NCBI GenBank assembly: GCA_033002965.1 | Contig: JAURVB010014921.1 | Span: 43,809 to 107,808, forward strand | Reading direction: 5' to 3' | DNA from: Piper betle | Lineage: Eukaryota > Streptophyta > Magnoliopsida > Piperales > Piperaceae | DNA: 64,000 nt | Part shown: one piece after another, positions 1-11,777 of the stretch | Layout of the letters: each line of letters starts with the position of its first letter | Position numbering within the stretch: the first letter of the stretch is position 1 | Notes under the pieces: generated by a model | Database searches by the model: none | Told to the model about the DNA's origin: nothing | Seen by the model: only the letters and a program-made list of their open reading frames with translations | Position numbers and translations under genes: made by a program

Positions 1-1447
1 TGTGTAGGTACGGTGTAGGAGCTCGCCGCCTAGGCGCGTGGACCCGTTTGGAGCTTCTACCAGGTCCGTTTAGGACTCGTTCTCTGTTTTTACGCTACTC
101 TATTGTGTATTTGATTTATCATGTGCAGGACGAGTTAAGTGGCGTTTTATCGGATCCCACTTAACTCGGGCCATTTAGCCAACAATTTTCCGGATTAATA
201 ACCCTCAAGGATGAGATCCCTCGAGTTTGTTTTCGAACTTCAGATCCAGCTCACGTTGCCTTCGGGCCTATTGTATAAATCCCAACCCAGACCTATATAT
301 ATGTATAGTTTTCGCATTTTTGTGAGAGATTGAATGAGGGAAATCCGACTACTGTGCTACGCGAGCGGGCACGTGTGAGTCGATAGTGGGCTCTGGAATG
401 GTGTACAAGCCGTTTCATTCCCGAGGGATCCTGACAACTCCACCTTTGAGTTCCTCAAACCCGGAGAAGTGTGGAGGTTCACGGGTATTGCATTGTAGCG
501 CATGTCTAGACTTGTGGTTTCAAAGGGTACTGAAGGCGACTGCCTGAGAGTACTCGGCCTTCGTGCTCAAGGCCAGGAGTAATATGGAAGGTGCAGAGGG
601 CGGAAAGGAATGAGATTTGATGCGAGAAGCGATAGAGAAATGGCCGAGGTATGAGAATGTGAAAGATAGGGGGACGCTGTCGACCCGAGGGCGACGGCTC
701 CCGTATGTGCCCTGATGAGAGTTCTTGAGGAAGTATATGGTTTTCATTCAACAGGAGAGTTTGCTCTCCTGTGCCAGATTGATATTAGTTATTTTCCGGG
801 CCGGTAACACTCGTTACTGACGGTTTTTCTATATATATGTAGGTGAGGAATGCGAGCAATGAAAGCTGTCGGGACTGCGGAGGAGCAGCACAGAACCGCG
901 CACACATGTACCTGCCGCGTGTAACGTATAATGATGTTGTGTTAATGCTATGTGAATGATAATTTTAGAATGTGTTTGTCTTGGATGAATTGCTTGTTAT
1001 GAAATGAACGGGTAGATGTGAATGATTAGGGAGCCTTGAGTTCAGCCTCGGCTCAGATGAAAACAAATGAGATAATGATGGAATGTCGCAGTAGATTGTT
1101 ATGTTTTGTCGTATTTTGATAAAATATTATATACCCTTGTTGTGGACAGGTTGGCCCCTATTGCACTTTTAGGGGAGATTCTGTCCGTTTTTTTTGTAAA
1201 AATTAATGAATTTTTATTTAAATTCTTGCCTTTTGCATGGTTTTGGTTTGCTTGCACATCATGGCATGCATGTAGGACTACGTTAGAACCCACGCATCCC
1301 ATCCATGCACTTCACATTTGCATCTCCATCTTGAGACGCCGAGGGAGATCCGGGTCGGCTTAACCGAACCCAGTAGGTTAGCGAACAGTTCGGTCGCCGG
1401 TGACATTTCCGGGTTGGTTCACGGGTGAGCCGAAACGGGGTGTTACA
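1..1447 (-). mobile_element. LTR of family A (copy A1), cut by the window edge
   Basis: Read on the minus strand, this begins TGTAACACCCCG at 1447 and runs out of the window at position 1. It matches the opposite-strand copy at 5650-7080 over its visible length: the promoter-side block with the ATCCCTCGGGAATG motif (plus strand 418-432), a TATA stretch near 290-305, and the CCTAGGCGGCGAGCTCCT block at 20-40. Plant Ty3/gypsy LTRs commonly begin TGTAAC and end TTACA, so a gypsy-type LTR is likely, but no internal coding region is attached here. The base after 1447 shows no polypurine tract, which fits a solo LTR or a 5' LTR. Confidence 0.7.
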
Positions 1448-2168
1448 CAAGCACCGATACAATATTTTTGATTACCAGCACGCCTTGTCGATAAGCTATT
1501 CTGAGAACCAAACAGTACCACACTCGACAACTGCCCAATCGCCCAAAATACTGAAATGCGTATTGGGGTCATGCCGTTTGCCCTTACTCGTCTCACCACA
1601 ACTGGCTACCTTATAAAATTCGATCGTGACCTAAATACAGAAGTTTCCTACCTAAAACGTCAGCCAACAAGCAAAACGATAAATTACAGGAAAAACAATT
1701 CTCAACCTTATATTATCACACATAAGGATTACAAACACTCTACTTTCTACTTCAAGTATTTGCTCAACTTGTGGACAGTCCCCACAGCCTTGCCCCAATG
1801 CACCTCAAATACAATGGAACTCAGAGGATTAGGATTACTATAACCCAAGTAACCCGCTTGCCACACACTAGCAACCCACAAAGTGTACTTGGATTCTAGC
1901 AAACTCCAATAAAAGTCCAGTACTCTTTACCAGCACCAGCTGCAACAACACCTTCACAAGTTTCCTTCTCTCCCAGATGTCTCTGCACTCCAGACTTCAT
2001 GGTGCACCAATCACCTAGGGAATTCTCTCCTCGATTTTTCTCCTTTTCGAATCTCTTCCAACCTTCACATTGTGTATTTATAATCCACGATCTCCTGCTT
2101 CAAGATAACTCCGATCTTAGTCAGCATTCTTATCTCCAAAAGATACTGCAAAAATCTACTGCGTCACC
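1448..2168. other. No gene seen; DNA between two LTRs
   Basis: No domain, RNA gene or convincing exon is visible. The short open frames have no recognisable similarity. The right edge (TCACC, 2164-2168) is the target-site duplication of the solo LTR that follows. Confidence 0.4.
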
Positions 2169-3373
2169 TATAATGACCCCCCGTTCTGAGCTATGAACGA
2201 AGTGTTACTATATAAAACTAAGTGTCTCATAAATTAATTTTCTATTAATTTTTTCAAGATTTTAAATAAATCCATAACAATAAATTTAATATACAAATGC
2301 TCAGAATAATCTAAGCCCCATGAACTGAACCAAAATCCCACTGTCATGCAAACAATCTCAAGAAAAGAATAGTCCAATAATAAAGTCATCTAGTTGTCCC
2401 AACTCTGCCCATCCTTCCATGCTCATACCTGCAGAGGCAATTCCGCATTAGTGATAAAAACACTAAGTCGTATAATTACAAGATCAATTAATATATTCCC
2501 CACAACATCTGAATTATGTCTTTTAGTGATTATGAGCCTATGCTGAGCTCTTAATATACTGAGAGGGTGGCCACCCATCTAGCTACAATCCTATGTATGC
2601 GCACACACGCTACGTGGCCCTTGGCCTGTAGTTACCGATATTTGTCATTAACTCACCTTCTCGGTATCACAAGTGCATAATGAGCCATCTTGCGCCACTG
2701 CGCCCTTGTCATCCTTTTCGGCATGGGGGCATGTATTTTATCTTTTAGGGGGTACTGCCCTATGTCGGATTAAGTCAATTCATTGACCCCAGTTGTATTC
2801 GGTGCATGGTGGTCGAATATGAATTCAAGTTGACCAAGACTCCCACATAGTAATTTTTTTAAGGGTGTTGCCATGTGTCGGACTGAGCCAATTCTTTGAC
2901 CCTGATTGCGCTCGGCACATGGTGATCGAAAGTGGACTCAGGCTGACCAAGACTCTAAATCGAAATATATAACATTTCAAATAATACCCGGTATTGTGAT
3001 GAAGAACCCGCAACTATGACACATGATCCTAATATAAATGTAATTTCTCTAAAGCCAAATGTGCTCACAAGCTATCTAGAGGATGTTTAATATAATATCA
3101 GAACTCTCCTTTATATAGAAGAATATGTATGAAATTCAATAAGTCATTGTATTAAATTTTATTAATATGTATGGAATTTAAGAAGTTAGTACATTAAATT
3201 TTATAGAAAAGAACATAATAACTCATAACTATATCATTTGTGTGATAATGAATAGTCAAAAACTTACTATTAAGCGAATACGAATGGGTTATAATTGATA
3301 ATTTATGATTTTGATTCTTAAGAATTTATTTAATTAAATAAAATAACCTAATTATATTTTTCGGGTTTTTACA
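2169..3373 (+). mobile_element. Solo LTR of family S (copy S1)
   Basis: A 1,205-bp sequence begins TATAATGACCCC and ends GGGTTTTTACA. It is flanked by the perfect 5-bp duplication TCACC at 2164-2168 and 3374-3378, so the boundaries are exact. It is a diverged relative of 13188-15083: both share the GCGGAGGCAATTCCGC-like block (here near 2430) and the GTGTCGGA...TCAATTC...TTGACCCC...GCATGGTGGTCGAA block (here near 2763-2815, and again near 2875). No internal region or second LTR is present, so it is a solo LTR left by LTR-LTR recombination. Both copies start with TA rather than the usual TG. Confidence 0.82.
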
Positions 3374-3378
3374 TCACC

Positions 3379-3710
3379 AGCAACCCAGCCCTAATCCCGT
3401 CTAGGTTCTTCACACGGTTTTCCAGTTTATCTCTAGAAGTTAGTTATAACATCGTGATCATAATCTTCTCCCAGATATGATCAAATTCTGGTAACAACCT
3501 CCCAACAGATCGTTGGTTGCATCGCTGGACTCAAATCTAGCCCATGGTTCAACCTCAGCCATCACCTCGCCACTGGTTCAATCTCATTACCTCGTCCAGC
3601 AATTACCGGCCACAATACCACCAATGGTATACTGCTGCATTTCCCGGCATCCATACCATTGCAAACACCGGCATTCATCCATCGTTGGACATCGCTACCG
3701 CTGAAGCACC
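3379..3710. other. No gene seen; flank of S1
   Basis: This continues the locus that S1 interrupted. Open frames at 3513-3846 are low-complexity and have no recognised domain. Similarity to LTR family A starts near 3711. Confidence 0.35.
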
Positions 3711-5649
3711 TATACCCTTTGAACCTCAAGTCCGGACATGCGTTGTACTAAACAGTACCCGTAACCCTCCACGTCCTCCGGGTGTGAGGAACTCAAACGC
3801 GGAGTTATCAGGATCCCTCGGGAATGGAACAGTCTGCTGGCACTAATCCAGAGCCCGCTTTTACTGGCACGACATTCGCTCATGGTACGTGCAGCCGACT
3901 CATCTTCTCTTGTCTCACTGAAAACTCGACAAAACTATTTATAGGGCTGGGTCGGGATTTATTATAATAGGCCCGAAGGCAACTTGAGGTGGATCTTATT
4001 TTCGAAAACAAACTCGAGGGATCTCATCCTCGAGGGTTATTAATTCCGAAAAACATCGACCAGGTGACCCGTGTTAGGTGGAGTCCAATAAATCATCCAC
4101 CTGACACGTCCTACAATCAATAAATCAAATCGCCGATAGAATAGAGCGATAAAACCTGAGAAGCGTGTCCTAACGGACCTGTCAAAAGCTCCAAGCGCAG
4201 TCTCGTGCCTAGACGGCGAGCTCCTTCAACGAACCTACATGGACATAATTATTTACTAATGCCCATACATATATGATGCACGCTTATATAACTAATATAT
4301 CCACATGCATACAATCATCTAATCAAACATGACAATTATCTCGACCATTACCCTACATCTCTAATTGTCAAGCAAGTTAATGATTTTATCATTTCATATG
4401 TTACTTATTACGTAGCACTTTTAATTCCAATTTCAAAGCATACCTATTCTAATTAGGTGACAATGGTTTAATCAATTTAATCTGTTTAACTTAATGCTAG
4501 CATGCAAAACCTAATTCATACAAATTCATAAATTAACTAGTTAACAAGCATTTAATTAACTATTCAATGGTTTACTAACAATTTCATTACTAAGCATTCA
4601 CATCATACAACACAATTTACGCTAATCATCACATGTTTATCATAATCACGATTAATTAAACAAAAATCATGAAGTTAATAAAATTAATTCTAATATGCTA
4701 CTATGACCACAACATGTATGTAATAATTCTAAAAAAAGGGAAGAACCACCTCGCGATCGGCGCTGAAATCGGTGCCGACGGACGAAGGCGGTGAAGGCGA
4801 GTTGGCGGTTTTCCGGCTACTGTGCCAGCGGTTTTTCAGCAGTTCCGGTGGTTTTCTGGTGACTGCTCCGGCGAGGCAATCGGAGGTAGGGGTTAGCACC
4901 GTCTCGGTGAGCCGGACCCAATGGTGGTGACGACAAAGGCAGCCGCGGCGGTGATGGCCACCGACGGCGGCATCGAGTGCGGTCGGGGCGGTTGGCCGCT
5001 CCAATTAGACCCACGGCCGGCCTCGACGGCGGCGCTAAGCAGGGGGAAAGGTAGGGGAGGTCGAGGGAGAAGCTCCGACGTCATGGCGGCGGCGGTCCGG
5101 CGCAGACGGCGGCGGAATCGCGTCAGGAATGGCGGGAAATCGAGGGCGATTTCCGGCATCGCGACGGCTGGACGGTGGCGGCGTGGTCAAGGCGGCAAGC
5201 GACGACCGGCCGGGCTGGGTGTTGATCTGCGGCGAGGTGGCGTCGACAACGGTGGCAAAAGCCTCAAGGGCGGCAGCGGTGAAAACACGGGTTGGGGGAG
5301 GAAGATGAGAAGTAGAGGGGGTGGCAAAGTTGTAAATAAGACTTGACTCGACACCGGCTCGAGTCAAGAATGATAACAGACTCGGAATAAATCCTAGAAA
5401 AATCCAGAAAAATTGGGAAAAATCCCATAAAATCAAACAAAATATCACAACATCCAAATGACATGTCGTATAACTAATAACCCACCCGAATACTATCTAA
5501 CGCGTCCTAATGCGTTATTCGGCCTAAACTAATTCTATGGTCACAACATAAAAATAAAATAAAATCATCAACTGTATACTCTCATATCTACTGATAACTC
5601 AGTCTGCTGATGCGTATCTGATGCTATAATGGATACTTGGTATACATAA
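3711..5649 (+). mobile_element. LTR family A, copy A2, left part (5'-truncated)
   Basis: From the CCCTTTGAACC block onward this parallels copy A3 from about 6551. Shared features, in order, are the CCCTCGGGAATGGAACAG block (3816-3833), a TATA-like stretch (3935-3943), the GGCGAGCTCCT block (4215-4225), an AT-rich stretch, a GC-rich block (about 4730-5335), and a TTGACTCG...CGAGTCAA hairpin (about 5343-5366). It stops at 5649, exactly where A3 begins, and resumes after A3 at 8594. The 5' third of the LTR is missing and replaced by unrelated sequence. Open frames on both strands of the GC-rich block are composition artefacts. Confidence 0.72.
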
Positions 5650-8593
5650 TGTAACACCCCAAATCCGGTTCACGCTCGTGAACCAAACCGGCATGTTACA
5701 GGCCCCGGTTAGGTCGGCTAACCCGAACCTAACTCATGTGGATCCAATCTCGGCGTCTTAAGATGAAGATACGATCCATCATGAATGAATAAATATACAA
5801 AATCCTAACATGGTACTACATGAATGACAAGCAATTCAAAATACACACCACTACAGTTACGATCAAATTCTGAAATCAAAACAGACTGGGTCTCCCCTAA
5901 AAATGCAATTAGGGTCCACCCTGTCAAAATAATATATATACAAATATATCACATATATACGTATAGCAACGATAGCATTCACACATACTTCTAATCTATT
6001 ATATTCATCATTCTCTGAACTTTGGGTCCTAACCCCACTTTTGCTGCGCTACTCTGACCATTTCATTTCATGTCATTGTCATGCATCAAACATTTAATCA
6101 TGTCATTCACAATATAATAACATAATAATGCAATATTAAACATTCAGAAATCTAACATGTGTGTGTGCACAAGACCTCATTGCTCCTCCGTCCAAGCTGG
6201 CGCATCCATCTCGTGCTTATCACCTACATATATATAAGAAAAACGTCAGTAACAAGCGTTACTGGTCCGGAAAATAAAATAACTATAACAAACTGGCTAT
6301 GAGAGCAAACTCTCATCTGAAAGAAAACATCATACTTCCACGTGAACACTCTGAAGGGCACTACTGAGGAGCCACTGGGCTGCAGACCCGGTAGCATCCC
6401 GAACTTACTGTCTGCTGCTGTACTGTGCTACTCTCAGCACTTCTTTTTCAGTACTTCTCATGAAACTTTATCCTAAGCCCTCTCCTTACCTCCATATTTC
6501 TCCTGGCCTTGAGCACGAAGGCCGAGTACTCTCAGGCAGTCGCCTTTAGTACCCTTTGAACCACAAGTCCGGACATGCGCTGTACTAAACAGTACCCGTA
6601 AACCTCCACGTTCTCCGGGTGTGAGGAACTCAAACGCGGAGTTGTCAGGATCCCTCGGGAATGGAACAGTCCGCTGGCACTAATCCAGAGCCCGCTTTGA
6701 CTGTCACGGCATCCTCTGCATGGTACGTGCAGTCGGTTTCTCCATCTCTCGTCTCACTGAAAACTCGATAAAACTATATATATAGGCCTGGGAAGGGATT
6801 CATATAATAGGCCCGAAGGCAACTTGTGGTGGATCTTGTTTTCGAAATCATCCTCGAGGGATCTCATCCTCGAGGGGTTATTAATCCGGAAATATTCGAT
6901 TAAATGGCCCGAGTTAAGTGGGATCCGATAAAACGCCACTTAACCCGCCCTGCAATAATAAAATAAACATACAATGGAAGAGCGTAAAACAAGACGAGTC
7001 CTAAACGGACCTGGTGGAAGCTCCAAGCGTGTCATCGCGCCTAGGCGGCGAGCTCCTACTTCGTACCTACACATCAAAACTAGATACTAACGCCCGCTAA
7101 CTAAATGATGCATCAAACTCAACAAACATCACCCAATACGAATAACATCCATCAACAATCAAGTAATCATAATGTAAAAATAATTCTACGTCATCCTATT
7201 CATACCAATTTTATACTGTTTTTCTAAGTTACGTCATACTCGATTAACATGCTCATATTTACTTATCTCACTAGACTACTTATCCTCCATTCACTATCAA
7301 TCACATCATGTAACTTCATTCATACTCTGACATTCATCATGATAATTAATCAACCCTAGCATGCTATGCTAACAATTATCATCAATTTTAAATAAATCAA
7401 TCGGAGGTAATTATACCTCACGTCGTCGGCAATCGGCGACGGCTAGGGTTCCGTCGCGCGTCTCGGAGCTCAAATTTGGCGCTCATCGGCGTCCGAAGCT
7501 CGATCGGGCTCCACTGGGTGAGCCCCGCGGAAGATCCGGTGAATTCCGGCGAATTCCAGAAATTCCGATTTTTCGGCGGTTTTCCGGCAGCTACTGGCGG
7601 TTTTCCGGCGACTTCCGGTGGTTTTCCGGCAACCATCGCCTACGGCGCCTACTAGTCGGAAAGGGGTCGTGTTGGGTACCCTCGGAACCGGCTCGGCGAG
7701 CCCGACTCATCTATGGCCTCAACATGGTCGACGGAGTTGGCGGCTCGCCGGAAAATGGTCAAAACAGTGGTGGCGGCGGTGGGTGACTCGATCCGGCCGG
7801 GATGGGCGGCGCTGGCCTCCGTTCCGGTCGGGGACGGTCGTGGGTTGGTCGAAGACGTCGAGGTGACCACTCGATCACGGCGGCGACGGTCGCCGGCGGC
7901 GAAATCGGCAACGCGAAGCACAACGCGGGCGCGGCGATTGGCGAGGCGTTCCGGCGTCGCGGCGGCCACATGGTGGCCGGACCTGGTCGGGGCGGCAGGC
8001 CGACGTTGTCGCCGAGCTGGGCGGCGTCGGTCGACGGCCGGGCGGCGCCGACAGCGGCGGCGGTGGCGCGCGAACAGGGGCGGCGCGGGCGAGGGTTTGG
8101 GCGCGGGGGAAGAAAAAGTCGGGGTGAAAATGGGTGGCAAACTCGTAAATAATACTTGACTCGTCTCCGGCTCGAGTCAAGTATCATAACTAACTCGTAT
8201 TAAATCCTAAAAAATTCATAAAAATCGGGAAAAATCCCGTAAAATCAAACAACACCAAAAAAATTATAATGATATGCTCTAGAACTATCAACCCACCCAA
8301 AATGCCCGCGACGCGTCCTAACGCGGTAAACGGCCTAAAACTAATTCTACGATCCACTATATATAAAATAAAAAAATCACTGGCATACTCTCATATATTC
8401 TGATAACTCATTCTGTTCTGCTGTATTCATGACGTTATCATCATATACTTGGGTACGCATGACCCTCATAGCTCATACACGCGACTGACATCGGCTCAGT
8501 ACACGTGTCCTGAAACTGACTCAACTCGAAAAATAATGGTCGACCCGACCGGTTCTGAATATAAAACCCTGACTCGAATCGTGGGGTTTTACA
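5650..8593 (+). mobile_element. LTR family A, copy A3, complete, nested in A2
   Basis: A 2,944-bp unit begins TGTAACACCCC and ends GGGGTTTTACA, giving TGTAA/TTACA inverted ends. It sits inside A2: the A2 sequence TTGGTATACATAA stops at 5649, and the expected continuation CCCTCATAGCAC resumes just after 8593. The flanking 5-mers are CATAA (5645-5649) and CAAAA (8594-8598), a probable target duplication with one change. Inside are a TATA stretch (6775-6785), an AT-rich stretch (7080-7400), a GC-rich block (7410-8150) and the hairpin TTGACTCG...CGAGTCAA (8155-8180). No gag or pol is attached, so this is a solo LTR. Confidence 0.8.
6775..6785 (+). promoter_or_regulatory. Candidate LTR core promoter (TATA box)
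   Basis: CTATATATATAG lies between a conserved AAAACTCGATAAAA block and GGCCTGGG. The same arrangement recurs at 3925-3945 in A2 and, reversed, near 288-305 in A1. In copy A4 this site is where the foldback element inserted. A promoter role is inferred from position and composition only. Confidence 0.45.
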
Positions 8594-8728
8594 CAAAAAC
8601 CCTCATAGCACGTGCGCACGGTCGGCCTCGGCCCCGTACACGTGTTCTGAAAGCTGAACCAATTCGAACCACGGTCAAACCGACCGGCTAACGACTATAA
8701 AACCCTGACTCGAGTCGTGGGTTTTACA
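8594..8728 (+). mobile_element. LTR family A, copy A2, right end
   Basis: This repeats the last ~135 bp of A3 (8459-8593) in order: CCCTCATAGC, GTACACGTGT(C/T)CTGAAA, CCGACCGG, then TATAAAACCCTGACTCGA and GGGTTTTACA ending at 8728. It is the displaced 3' end of A2. What looks like a tandem repeat of the LTR end is therefore the seam of a nested insertion. Confidence 0.75.
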
Positions 8729-9537
8729 CTCTTGGACGTAGGAAAGGTAGGAACAACACCCAAACCCTAATTCCCGGTAACATCTCTCAATCAGTGCTGT
8801 AACAACAGGGAAGGAGGAGGAGGCAGAGGGAGGCGATTTTTCTCTATGCATTATATTTATGGGTCTTTCCTCATCTTCCATTTTTATCGCCAAACAGAAA
8901 TTTCCTTTTTAAAAAAAATTGAAAATTTCTAATTTAAAAAAATTGTAAAGTTATTTTTTGATCTTTTTATCGAAAAAGGAAAGATGTTACTGATAGCACC
9001 AATTGGTGGGAAAATCAAATAAATTACCAGAGAAAGGAAATTTTTTAATTAAAACACCAACATTATCCTTAAGATAAAAAATAAAAGTTAATCAAGAATA
9101 AAGATATGGAAAAATAAAAATAAAAAACAGTTGCCGCTAATTCTTATTTTCATGTTAACCTGAAATTCATACAAACTCTTTAATTATAAAACAGTTGAAT
9201 GATTTGAACAAAAAATACAACCAAAACGACAGTTTGAATGATGGAAATGATTTCGTCTAAAAAAACAGCTCCTCCAAATGGATTAGTAAATTTTGTTTAT
9301 AGAAACTAAGCAATTCCATTTAATATTTCTCAACGTTCCTGCTGAAAAATAACGATCTCATTAGATATTTCTCAACGTTCATACATCAAATGCATAAGTT
9401 TGTATAATTAATAGATACCGGAAAGATCTCATCAAAAACCAAAGATCCCCAATTTGATCCCTAAAATACAAAACAATTGAGCAAGACGTTTCTCCTCTTC
9501 CCAATGACATCTGGCAATCGCAACCCTCCACTCCCTT
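8729..9537. other. No gene seen; AT-rich intergenic DNA
   Basis: There is no primer-binding site after the LTR end, so A2 is not followed by a retroelement interior. The stretch is rich in A/T runs and I recognise no exon or element in it. It adjoins the 3' side of the carrier pseudogene. Confidence 0.4.
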
Positions 9538-10240
9538 TCAAACTTGCAGGAGCATTAGAAACAGCTCACTTGTAAGCGTATATGCGACAATCATAGATGT
9601 GCCCCACAAGGACATGTTCAGAAAGCGGGGACCAAAACCTCTATAGAAGCCTCTCTAATCATCTTCCTCAATTAGAGCCTTAGCTGTCTGTCTTCATAAC
9701 GTATGGTCTCCCAGCACCATAGTTGTCCACAACCTAAGCGCTCAAACACATGTGGATGAACTATGCAATTATAGTTTTTTGATTTAAATCTCATGAGTCA
9801 AACACGGAAGTCGAGTTTTTATTGTGCTATTGGTGTGGTTATAACTGAAGAAGAAGCACCGGCAAGAGTTCCTGCAGCAGCCTGAACAGCAACCATCTCC
9901 AAATGAGACGGCCTCCTCTCTGAATTGTTGTTGTAGCCCAAACTCCTGCCAAAGAAGTGGTGGAATCAGACACGCTGTAAACTTCCAACAGCTTGAACAA
10001 AATAAATTTTCTGCGTAACCATAAAATATATACCTCCTAACTGCATGTTGAGCTGCACCATATGCATCACCATAGAGCTGATGCTGGGGATAGGGTAAGT
10101 GTAGTTATAGCAAAACCCTCAGCTTTTAGTACATTATAAACAACGTCATACGGGCCACGACATGGAGTTGTCCCTGGTATAGGCCTTGGACCATAAGCCG
10201 CTGACAGATCTGAAGAATCATATACCATGTTCTGTGTTCC
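9538..10240 (-). pseudogene. Mitochondrial carrier (SLC25A44-like) pseudogene
   Basis: Minus-strand fragments read as consecutive parts of a mitochondrial inner-membrane carrier: CQRLMVQG and GTTPCRGPYDVVYNVLKAEGF (about 10220-10110), SPASALW and AYGAAQHAVRR (to 10035), SLGYNNNSERRPSHLEM and VAVQAAAGTLAGASSSV (about 9955-9840), ITTP then the carrier signature remnant (P-x-D-x-x-K) near 9815-9840, GAGRPYVMKT, ALIEEDD (about 9655-9682), and RGFYRGFGPRFLNMSLWGTS (about 9590-9650). An intron between about 9956 and 10034 keeps GT and AG ends, so this is not a processed copy. Damage includes several frame changes, loss of the RGLYRGF segment, one base missing in the P-x-D-x-x-K motif, and TAG where the family has TGG before RGFYRGF. 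The N-terminal third was not found. Carrier identity is secure; the exact subfamily is inferred. Confidence 0.78.
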
Positions 10241-11121
10241 AACTCATAGAATTCAAGCATAAAAAATTGTAAAGGAAATGGCCAATGATATGCCAATGCA
10301 AAAATGATAAACAACTCCTTTTAACTGCAATGATTGGTTACCAATTAAAAAAAGTAGCATAAAGCCATATTCACTGCAAGGAACGCCAAAGTAGCCCACC
10401 AAACATGAGCAAACTTCTTATATCCTCAACTTATTCCGTAAATAAACCACCAAAACTATCAATCCTAATGAAGCCTTATGCAAACCAACCTAACAGTCTC
10501 TGCATGTCTCAATAGATAAGGGCAACCCATGGCTCCAATCCATAGCAGATACTAGAGGCAATATTAGTGCGTGCAAAAAAGTTTTACAAGGCAAGATAGA
10601 ACCCAATCTAACAAACAGTAAATAAAAATTATACTGTTGCACGAGAAAATTTTCGGTATGAGTATTGAAAGTGGCATAAAGAAAGGTCTCCAAGGCAAAG
10701 GACCTTTGAACTTTGTCAAAGATACATTGCAACAGCTCCACCAGGCCATAAAAATTTGGAGACAAACAAATGAGCCTCCCATACCTTTCAGTAGAGAAAC
10801 AGAACAAATTTAGATCTACGTTTTCTACAACTTACGTCGCTCCTTAAAAAGAACAATAGTAACATTTAGCATTGACATGAAATTATGAACACGTGAAGGG
10901 CTTTTCCCATCACATAATACTGCTACATGGTTTGCAGTCATGTAATACAACTGCAAATGGCTTTTGTTACAGCAGCATATGCTACTTCCAAAAGCAAACC
11001 ATGTTATTTCATCAGAAAAAAGTTTAAGCTGTTGAGACTTGGCCTGTCTTAAATATACCAACGATGTTTTCCAGAGTATTAATTAACAGCAAAATAAGGA
11101 GGTCCCTCCTAAAAATGTCTT
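10241..11121. other. No gene seen; upstream flank of carrier pseudogene
   Basis: No carrier-like exon could be read here on the minus strand, although the missing N-terminal exon would be expected upstream. The segment TGTCTTAAATATACCAA plus GATGTTTTCC at 11045-11072 is repeated across the copia insertion site (11116-11126 continuing at 19287). Confidence 0.35.
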
Positions 11122-11126
11122 AAATA

Positions 11127-11659
11127 TGTCGGGTTGTCCCTATTCCGTAAATATATGAACTTATAACCATATTTTGGGCAAAAATTAAGATTTTCTTTGG
11201 TTAGTTGAAAGGGATAAAAGTAATGTACGACGCTTTTTTTCTTTGGTTTTTTCTGGTTTTTGGGTTTTGGAGAAAAATTACTGCAAAGGGAGAAAGAAAA
11301 TTGTGTGGATTGAAGAAAGGTGAATGCTTTGTTGAGATTAACTTGCAATCGTCAATGGTAACTTCACGAAGTTCTTAATTTGTAATATTCTTTCTTTATT
11401 GTCTTCTACGACTTTATATCAATTTTGTAAAAAATACAGTAAATTAGTATTGGGGAGTTTGTTCTCCTGTGAATCTATTCTGTATCAAAATTGTGATATA
11501 GTGAATTTGATCTAGTCGTTTGCCCCGTGGTTTTTTTCCCAAATTTGGGGTTTTCCACGTAAAATTATCTTGTCGTCTCTCTCTATTTGCTTGGTACTTT
11601 TCATCCTTATATGTTGAAATAAGGGGATTTATATTTGGTTTGTTTGGTTAATCCCAACA
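11127..11659 (+). repeat. 5' LTR of copia 1
   Basis: The 533-bp LTR has TG...CA ends. It aligns along its whole length with 18733-19281; the 3' copy has an extra duplicated TTCTGTATCAAAA. Confidence 0.95.
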
Positions 11660-11661
11660 AG

Positions 11662-11673
11662 TGGTATCAGAGC
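11662..11673 (+). other. Primer-binding site of copia 1
   Basis: TGGTATCAGAGC, complementary to the 3' end of initiator-methionine tRNA, lies two bases after the 5' LTR, as is standard for plant copia elements. Confidence 0.93.
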
Positions 11674-11777
11674 CAACAGGTTTGCAAGTTTTGCTTATTG
11701 ATATTTGATACTCACTAGGTGTTCGATGAAATTTCTAAGAGCCTAGTTGGTGTGTCTGTGATTTATATTTCAGCAAG

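Noticed and set aside
7652..8187. Long overlapping open frames on both strands in the GC-rich block of A3 (also 4921-5457, 61572-62273 and 63169-63985)
   Set aside because: High GC removes stop codons in all frames. Translations are Arg/Pro/Ala-rich with no domain and appear on both strands, and the region is part of a repeated LTR.
8449..8728. Tandem duplication at the end of the LTR block
   Set aside because: Better explained as the seam of a nested insertion, A3 within A2.
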